A stretch of 53,019 bases of DNA from Akkermansiaceae bacterium (lineage in GTDB: Bacteria > Verrucomicrobiota > Verrucomicrobiia > Verrucomicrobiales > Akkermansiaceae). Each line of letters begins with the position of its first letter. The first letter of the stretch is position 1. This document shows, piece after piece, positions 44,950-51,635 of this stretch. The translations under genes and the position numbers were made by a program. Below the pieces are notes generated by a model. That model saw nothing but the letters and a program-made list of their open reading frames with translations. It was not told the origin of the DNA and did not search any database. The stretch spans positions 1-53,019 of the forward strand of contig CAIVKO010000154.1 in the NCBI GenBank assembly GCA_903906515.1, given 5' to 3'.

Positions 44950-46542
44950 ATGCAAACCAAGCCATCATTCATCACACTGATCCTCTGCGCTCTCGCCCCG
45001 GGGATGCAGGCCGAGGTGAAACCCAACGCCCTGTTTTCCTATAATGCCGTGTTGCAGCAAAATGCCGCCGTGCCGGTGTGGGGCACAGCCAGTCCCGGCG
45101 AAGAAGTAACCGTGGCATTCGGAAACCAGTCGAAGACGGTAAAGGCCGACGAAACTGGAAAATGGCTGGTAAAACTCGATCCCATGCCCGCCTCCGCCGA
45201 ACCACGTGACATGACAATTACCGGCAATCTCAAATCTCAAATCTCAAATCTCAAATGTTCGAGCGTGCTGGTGGGCGAGGTCTGGGTCTGCTCCGGCCAG
45301 TCGAACATGGCCATGGGCGGCAAGGCCGACCCGACCGCCACCACCACCAAGGTCAGGATGTTCACCGTTGACCCAAAATATTCCCTCAAACCACAAACCG
45401 AGCTCACCGGCAAGTGGGCCGAATGCACCGGTTCCGTTGCTTCAGCCGTTGGTTATTTCTTCGGCCGCGATGTCGCCAAGGCCACCAAAGTGCCGGTCGG
45501 CATGATCCGCAGTTCGGTTGGCGGGACGGCCGCCGCGCTATGGACGAGCCTCGCCGGATTGGAGAAGGAGCCCAAGTTCAGTGTTTACGCGGAGCCGACG
45601 CGCGAGGCGTTGGCGAACTACGATGCGGCCATGGCGAAATACCCGCAGGAAGTAGCTGACTACCAGGTGAAACTGAAAGAGTGGGAGACGAACGGTGGCA
45701 AGGCTTATGAGGACGCGAAAAAGGCTTTGGCTCTGGAAAATAAAAAGAACAAAGCCGAGGGCAAGCCCATGCTTCCTCAGCCAAAACCCACCACCCCGAA
45801 ACCCATCATGCCGGGATCACCGGATAGCGGGGGGTTTTCAGGGCTCTATAACGGTATGATTGCGCCGCTCATGCCCTATGCCATCAAGGGAGTCGTTTGG
45901 TATCAGGGTGAATCAAATGCCGGCAAAGCTTTTGAATACCGCACGTTGTTTCCGCGCATGATTGCCGATTGGCGCGAGCAATGGGGCCAGGGCGCGTTTC
46001 CATTTTTCTTTGTACAGATTGCGCCGCATAACGGGCAGCCACCGGAACTCCGCGAAGCACAGTTTCTAACCAGCAAGAACACACCCAACACCGCGATGGC
46101 CGTCATTACCGATATTGGCGATGCCGTTAACATCCATCCGCCTCAGAAAGAACCGGTCGGCGCGCGCCTCGCCCTGGCGGCCCGCGCCCTGACTTATGGC
46201 GAGCAAATCGAATACTCCGGTCCCGAATATGACTCGTTCAAGGTTGATAAAAACAAGGTGGTTCTGAGCTTCAAGCATGTCGGCGGCGGACTGCTGGCCA
46301 AGGATGGCCCGCTTAAAGGATTCACCATTGCCGGCGCGGACAAAAAGTTCGTCGAGGCCAAGGCTGAGATTGTGGGTAACACGGTCGTGGTATCGAGCGA
46401 TCAGGTGGCAGCCCCTGTCGCAGCGCGTTTTGGCTGGGCGAATGTGCCGGATGTTAATTTCTGGAACAAGGACGGCTTGCCCGCATCCCCCTTCCGCACC
46501 GACCCCGAGGCGATTGCGGCGGAGACGCCTAAAGGCAAATAA
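44950..46542 (+). CDS. SASA-type carbohydrate O-acetylesterase 7
   Basis: The 530-residue SASA esterase follows its closest paralogue by 30 bp. Signal peptide about 1-22 (APGMQAEVKPN). Catalytic Ser118 in CSGQSNMAM; second block VVWYQGESNAGKA; His in VNIHPPQKEPVG. The loop NLKSQISNLKC is encoded by a perfect fourfold heptad repeat. A Lys/Pro-rich segment (AEGKPMLPQPKPTTPKP) links the halves. It shares near-identical DNA patches with both esterase 4 (about 31450-31532) and esterase 6 (C-terminal third), giving a mosaic pattern. The leader is C/A-rich with no Shine-Dalgarno motif. Confidence 0.9.
   Translation: MQTKPSFITLILCALAPGMQAEVKPNALFSYNAVLQQNAAVPVWGTASPGEEVTVAFGNQSKTVKADETGKWLVKLDPMPASAEPRDMTITGNLKSQISNLKCSSVLVGEVWVCSGQSNMAMGGKADPTATTTKVRMFTVDPKYSLKPQTELTGKWAECTGSVASAVGYFFGRDVAKATKVPVGMIRSSVGGTAAALWTSLAGLEKEPKFSVYAEPTREALANYDAAMAKYPQEVADYQVKLKEWETNGGKAYEDAKKALALENKKNKAEGKPMLPQPKPTTPKPIMPGSPDSGGFSGLYNGMIAPLMPYAIKGVVWYQGESNAGKAFEYRTLFPRMIADWREQWGQGAFPFFFVQIAPHNGQPPELREAQFLTSKNTPNTAMAVITDIGDAVNIHPPQKEPVGARLALAARALTYGEQIEYSGPEYDSFKVDKNKVVLSFKHVGGGLLAKDGPLKGFTIAGADKKFVEAKAEIVGNTVVVSSDQVAAPVAARFGWANVPDVNFWNKDGLPASPFRTDPEAIAAETPKGK
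45229..45256 (+). repeat. Perfect (CTCAAAT)x4 repeat inside esterase 7
   Basis: Four identical CTCAAAT units lie within the coding sequence, 45 nt before the catalytic Ser codon at 45301. It is the cleanest of the four such repeats, and so the most likely to slip. Confidence 0.85.
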
Positions 46543-46605
46543 ACCCGCTTGGTTAAGCTGTTAGATTTAGTACCAATAACCACGACCACTCATCACATGC
46601 CAATC

Positions 46606-48861
46606 ATGAAAATCAAAACATCATTTATGATCACGGCCATCATGGCGGCGGTCGGCCCACCTAGCCTGGCCGCCACCGTCGATCCGGGCGCGCCGATTGT
46701 GAATCCGGGGATGCAGGTGGTGACGGATGCAGAGGGCGTGCAGACGCGGGACTACCAGTTTGAGAATCGCTGCGCCAAGCCGACGCCGTGGCAGGCGGAA
46801 TGGATCTGGCCCGCCGGCACAGCGCCTGAACGCGGGTGGTTTCGCAAGGAGATCACACTCGACGCCGCGCCCAAGCAGGTATCGGCCTGGTTGTCGGCTG
46901 ACGTCAAATACCGACTCTGGATCAATGGCAAGCTGGTGTCGCGCGGGCCAGCCGATATCGGAAGCGATTATGCCGGTGGATCAACCAACCGGTGGTTCTA
47001 CGACTATCGCGACCTGACGCCATTTTTCCACCAAGGACGCAATGTCATTGCCGCGGAAGTATTCCGAATCTGGCCGGTTCGCACGGTATCGCGTAAAAAG
47101 CCGGGTTTCCTGTTTGAAGCGCAGATCGATCAGCTCACCATCAAATCCGATGCGACATGGCAGACGCTGGCATCCAATGATGGCATCGCCAACTGGCAGC
47201 AACCGGACTTTGACGATGCGGCGTGGGGCGCGGCACTGGTGGTGCCCAACGTCTGGGAGCCGATGATTCCGAGCGAAATCCCACCGTTGATGGAAGCGCG
47301 CTATCCGGTGACGCGGGTCGAGGGCTTGCCGGATAACAAAACGTTCACGCAGGATGGCACGTTCAAGGTGGTGTTTGACCGGGTGTTGAGCGGCTTCCCG
47401 CAGGTGAAGGTAAAGGGTGGCAAGGGCGCAACGGTAACGATTATGGCGCATCGGAAGGTGGCATTCACGCTCGGTGGCGGTGAGCAGACACTTGAGTTTC
47501 CGTTCATGGACGAAATCGTGCCGGCATTTACCGTCGAGTTGAAAAACGTCACGGCACCGGTGGAAATCCTCGATGCGGGCGCGGTGTTCACGTCGCAGCC
47601 GGTCGAGTATCGCGGCGCGTTTGCATGCAGCGACGAGAAGTTGAACCGATTGTGGAAAGTGTCGCGCTGGGCGGTGCAGATTTGTTTGCAGACGCATCAC
47701 CTCGATTCGCCGAACCACCAGGAACCCATCAGCGATCCCGGCGATTACCTGATCGAGGCGATGGTGAACAACTACGCATTTGCCCAGCCGTGGCTGACGC
47801 GGCAGGACGTGCGCAAGTTCGCCTGGCTGCTGAAAGACGAGAAATATAACAACTTTCATACCAGCTATTCGATCGGCTGGTTGCAGATGTTGATGGATTA
47901 CTACGACTTCACCGGCGACAAGACGCTCGTCGAGGAAATGGCTCCCTACGTCCACGAACTACTCGACACCTACGCATCGTGGCGCGGCAAGAACGGCATC
48001 ATTTCCGAGGCACCGAATTATATGTTCATGGATTGGGTGACCATCGGCGGCTTCGCTTGCCACCACCCGCCGGCGGTGATCGGGCAAGGTTATCTAACAG
48101 CTTTTTATTGCCACGGCATGGAGCTGGCATCGCGCGTGGCGGCGCTCACGGGCGACACGACCCGGGTCGAGAAATACACACAACTTCGCCGGGAGCTCGC
48201 CACCGCCTTCAACCGCGAACTGTGGGTCGTGGACAAGGGGTTGTACCGCGACGGCAAGCCGTTCCAGACTTCCGTCAAACCCGGCCGCTGGCTGCCGGCC
48301 GACAAGGACATCGAGACGTTCAGCCCGCACGTCAATCTGCTCGCCGTGCTCTATGACCTCGCGCCTAAAACGCAGCACGCGGCCATCGTGGATAAGGTGA
48401 TGGCCGAGCAACCGCTCAATACCCAACCGTGGTTCATGCACTGGGTGTTCCAAGCGATCGACCATGCCGGGTTATTCGAAAAATACGGCACGGCACAGAT
48501 GCGGCGCTGGCAGATCCTGCCGGAGACCCAATCGTTCATGGAGATGTGGGAACGCGGTGACCTCAGTCACGGTTGGTGCTCAACGCCGCTCGTGCAAATG
48601 TCCTCGCGGGTGCTTGGCGTGAAGCCGACCACCCCCGGTTTCAAGACCATGGAAATCCGCCCGCTCATCGGCGATCTGACGTGGGCCAAGGGCATCGTGC
48701 CAACACCGCACGGCGACGTGGCGGTGGCGTGGAAGCTGGCTAACAACAAACTTCTGCTCAACGTCACGATCCCCGCTGGCACCGAAGCCGATGTGATTCT
48801 ACCCACCAAGACCGTGCACGTAAAATCGGGTCAGCACAGTTTAGAAACACCAGGATTATAA
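46606..48861 (+). CDS. GH78-like alpha-L-rhamnosidase
   Basis: The 751-residue product starts at ATG 46606 (or 46597), giving a signal peptide (about 1-22, GPPSLAATV). N-terminal beta-sandwich: QAEWIWPAGTAPERGWFRKE and RLWINGKLVSRGP, typical of rhamnosidase accessory domains. The (alpha/alpha) toroid follows from about 335. The acidic catalytic block is LDSPNHQEPISDPGDYLIEA: Asp367, Glu373, Asp377, Asp380. The canonical GH78 block is DCPxR(D/E)xxxWxGD, so this version is divergent and one residue longer. LPETQSFMEMWERGDLSHGWCSTP resembles the later catalytic-Glu/His region. Predicted to remove alpha-L-rhamnose; divergence leaves the sugar less certain. Confidence 0.82.
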   Translation: MKIKTSFMITAIMAAVGPPSLAATVDPGAPIVNPGMQVVTDAEGVQTRDYQFENRCAKPTPWQAEWIWPAGTAPERGWFRKEITLDAAPKQVSAWLSADVKYRLWINGKLVSRGPADIGSDYAGGSTNRWFYDYRDLTPFFHQGRNVIAAEVFRIWPVRTVSRKKPGFLFEAQIDQLTIKSDATWQTLASNDGIANWQQPDFDDAAWGAALVVPNVWEPMIPSEIPPLMEARYPVTRVEGLPDNKTFTQDGTFKVVFDRVLSGFPQVKVKGGKGATVTIMAHRKVAFTLGGGEQTLEFPFMDEIVPAFTVELKNVTAPVEILDAGAVFTSQPVEYRGAFACSDEKLNRLWKVSRWAVQICLQTHHLDSPNHQEPISDPGDYLIEAMVNNYAFAQPWLTRQDVRKFAWLLKDEKYNNFHTSYSIGWLQMLMDYYDFTGDKTLVEEMAPYVHELLDTYASWRGKNGIISEAPNYMFMDWVTIGGFACHHPPAVIGQGYLTAFYCHGMELASRVAALTGDTTRVEKYTQLRRELATAFNRELWVVDKGLYRDGKPFQTSVKPGRWLPADKDIETFSPHVNLLAVLYDLAPKTQHAAIVDKVMAEQPLNTQPWFMHWVFQAIDHAGLFEKYGTAQMRRWQILPETQSFMEMWERGDLSHGWCSTPLVQMSSRVLGVKPTTPGFKTMEIRPLIGDLTWAKGIVPTPHGDVAVAWKLANNKLLLNVTIPAGTEADVILPTKTVHVKSGQHSLETPGL

Positions 48862-48870
48862 GCATCTGCA

Positions 48871-51627
48871 ATGCGTATTATGAAACATGACCTAAAAACG
48901 TATATCATTAACCTGACTTTTGGCACGCTGGCGTGGACCGCCGCAGCCGCCGAGGTCAAGTTGGTTGAATACGCCAACATCCTGCAGGGCACCGATTCCA
49001 CCCAGAGTTTCTCTCACGGCAATACGCTTCCGCTGGTCGGTGTGCCTTGGGGAATGGTCGCCTGGTCGATCGAAAATAACAGTGGTCGCGGCGGCGTCCC
49101 GAAGTGGTTTTTCACGCCGAATGGGAAATGTTATGGCTTCCGGGCGACCCATCAGCCGAGCCCATGGATGGGCGACTACGGCCAGTTTCTGGTGCTGCCC
49201 CAGGCGGGCGGCCTGCGCTTGGATGTCAAAGCCCGCACCACGGATTACGATGCCAACACAGCCATCTTGCACCCGGACTATGCCAAGCTTGATCTCAAGC
49301 AGGATGCCATCACCGTGGAACTAACAGGCACGGAACGATGCGGGGTATTCCGCCTCAATTATCGCCAGGGGGCAACCGGCAGATTGATTGTCAATTCATT
49401 TGGCGCGAACAAAGATCTAGCAAGTGAGATCAAAGTCAACGGCCGCACCATCTATGGAATCAGCCGGGCAAATGGCGGCGGGGTTCCAAAAAACTTTGCC
49501 TCCTACTTTGTCATCAAGCTCGACCGTGACATCAGCATGAGTGAGATCATGCAGGATAATGGCCAGGGCTATGTCGAGTTCCAGACATCTCCGGCGGAAC
49601 CTGTAATCGTTAAAATTGGCACCTCGTTCATCAGTTGGCAGCAGGCGGAGCAAAACCTGTTAGCAGAGACTGCAGGAAGTTTCGATGTCATTCATGAGCG
49701 GGTGACCAAGGTCTGGAACACCAATCTTGGTAAGATCGAGATCGAGGCGAGCGCGGAGCAGAAGGCGACTTTCTATAGTTGCCTTTATCGCGCCCTGATG
49801 TTCCCGCAACGCCTCTACGAACTCGATGCGGCAGGCAAACAGATTCACTACAGTCCCTACGACGGCAAGATCCATGACGGAGTGATCTATGGTGGCATCG
49901 GGGTCTGGGATGGCTTCCGGACCACCTTCCCTTTTCTCACGCTGGTTTATCCCGCCCAACTCGACGAGATCCTCCAAGGATTTGTGAATGCCTCGGTCGA
50001 GGGCAATGGCACGCTGCCGGAATGGCCGTGCCCCGGCTATCGTGCCGGAATGCCAGGCCAGCACTGCGCGGCAATCTTCGCGGATGCGGTGGTGAAAGGC
50101 TGCACGGGATTCGATGTGGCGCAAGCCTACGCGGCTCTCCGCAAGGGCGCGCTCGTCGGTCTCGGCCGGGAAGGCAGTGCCAACTATCTCAAGCTGGGTT
50201 ATCTGCCTGGCCTAAGATACGGCGCGGTTTCCACGGCGCTCGATTTTGCCTACGACGACTGGTGTGTGGCCCAGATGGCCAGCCAACTCAATCACTCCGA
50301 GGACGTGAAGCCGCTCATGGTGAGTGCTCAGAATTATCGCAAACTCTGGGACCCGGCGGTCGGATTCATGCGTGATAAAAACGCAGATGGCACCTGGGTT
50401 GAACCATTTGATGAATTCAAATGGATGGGTCCTTATTGTGAATCCGGCCCCTGGCAGGCGAGTTGGTTTGTCCCCCATGACCCTGCCGGTCTGGCCGGGC
50501 TGTTAGGTGGCCGCCAAGCATTCGCCGCGAAGATGGAGAAGCTCTTCAGTCTGTCTATTCCTGCCACACATAAACCAGGCATCCATGAAGAGGCGGAGAT
50601 GGCCGCCATCCCCTTCGGACAATGTGCCTTGAGCAATCAACCATCATTCCACATTCCCTATCTCTTTACCGCCACTGGCCAACCATGGAAGACCCAGTAT
50701 TGGACCCGCCGCGCCTGCGCGGAGTTGTTCAATGCCGGGCCAAAGGGGTTCTGCGGAGATGAGGATAACGGCTCGATGGCCAGTTGGTATCTCCTCAGCT
50801 CGATCGGCCTCTATCCATTTTGTCCCGGAACTCCGGAATACCTGATAACCAGCCCGTTGTTCACCAAGGCCACTCTCCATCTGGCGGACAACAAGACATT
50901 GGTCATTGCCGCACCAACCAACAGCGACAAAAATATCTATATCCAAAAGCGCCTCTTCAACGGCAAGCAAGACACCAAAACCTGGATGCGCCACCAGGAT
51001 CTCATCAAGGGCGGGGAACTCCACTTCGAGATGGGTCCCGCGCCAAAGGAGATTCCAAGCACTGAAGGCGACCTGCCCTATTCCGCCTCCAAGAACGATT
51101 GCCCCGAGCACCAGGCCAAGGCCCTGCGCGCGGCGGAGGAATCGATCGTTCTGCTCAAGAACAACGGTGTCCTGCCCTTGGGCAAAGCCAAACTCAAGCG
51201 CATCGCCGTCATCGGTGACAACGCCAACGACGCGGAGATGATGTATGGCAACTACAACGGCACTCCCTCCAAACCGGTCACCCTTCTGGCCGGAATCAAG
51301 GCCGCCGCTCCCGGGTGCGAGGTGATTTACGAAAAGGGTAAACCGCACGATCTGAAAAAAGGCGAGGTGGCCAGCCCCGCTGCGGCCTTCGAAAAGGCGG
51401 TGGAGACGGCTCGCTCGGCGGATGTGGTGATCTACATCGGCGGCATCAACCAAATCTCCGAACGGGAGGGGCATGACCGGGATACCATCGAACTCCCCGC
51501 CGATCAGACCGAGATGTTGAAAGCCCTTGAAGCCATGAAAAAGCCAGTGGTCTTTGTCAATTGCAGCGGCAGTCCAATGGCGATCCCATGGGAGGTGGAA
51601 AACCTGCCCTCCATCGTAACACATTGA
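48871..51627 (+). CDS. GH92 alpha-mannosidase fused to a truncated GH3 C-terminal domain
   Basis: The 918-residue protein has two unrelated parts. Residues about 25-735 are a complete calcium-dependent GH92 exo-alpha-mannosidase: NTLPLVGVPWGM, IGVWDGFRTTFPF, GNGTLPEWP with acid Glu384, GDEDNGSMASWYLLSS (629-640) and CPGTPEYLI. GH92 ends near LHFEMGPAPKE. From Cys744 the sequence switches to GH3: CPEHQAKALRAAEESIVLLK, then NNGVLPL, IAVIGDNAND and ISEREGHDRDTIELP (Glu864/Glu866 in the acid/base segment). It stops at ENLPSIVTH, where GH3 enzymes continue into a WYPG-type segment. The GH3 nucleophile barrel is absent, so that part cannot hydrolyse by itself. ATG 48871 or 48880. The next gene starts 8 bp later. 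Confidence 0.88.
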   Translation: MRIMKHDLKTYIINLTFGTLAWTAAAAEVKLVEYANILQGTDSTQSFSHGNTLPLVGVPWGMVAWSIENNSGRGGVPKWFFTPNGKCYGFRATHQPSPWMGDYGQFLVLPQAGGLRLDVKARTTDYDANTAILHPDYAKLDLKQDAITVELTGTERCGVFRLNYRQGATGRLIVNSFGANKDLASEIKVNGRTIYGISRANGGGVPKNFASYFVIKLDRDISMSEIMQDNGQGYVEFQTSPAEPVIVKIGTSFISWQQAEQNLLAETAGSFDVIHERVTKVWNTNLGKIEIEASAEQKATFYSCLYRALMFPQRLYELDAAGKQIHYSPYDGKIHDGVIYGGIGVWDGFRTTFPFLTLVYPAQLDEILQGFVNASVEGNGTLPEWPCPGYRAGMPGQHCAAIFADAVVKGCTGFDVAQAYAALRKGALVGLGREGSANYLKLGYLPGLRYGAVSTALDFAYDDWCVAQMASQLNHSEDVKPLMVSAQNYRKLWDPAVGFMRDKNADGTWVEPFDEFKWMGPYCESGPWQASWFVPHDPAGLAGLLGGRQAFAAKMEKLFSLSIPATHKPGIHEEAEMAAIPFGQCALSNQPSFHIPYLFTATGQPWKTQYWTRRACAELFNAGPKGFCGDEDNGSMASWYLLSSIGLYPFCPGTPEYLITSPLFTKATLHLADNKTLVIAAPTNSDKNIYIQKRLFNGKQDTKTWMRHQDLIKGGELHFEMGPAPKEIPSTEGDLPYSASKNDCPEHQAKALRAAEESIVLLKNNGVLPLGKAKLKRIAVIGDNANDAEMMYGNYNGTPSKPVTLLAGIKAAAPGCEVIYEKGKPHDLKKGEVASPAAAFEKAVETARSADVVIYIGGINQISEREGHDRDTIELPADQTEMLKALEAMKKPVVFVNCSGSPMAIPWEVENLPSIVTH

Positions 51628-51635
51628 AATACCTC

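Noticed and set aside
45229..45256. Heptad repeat as a CRISPR or intergenic satellite
   Set aside because: The units are contiguous without spacers and lie inside an intact reading frame.
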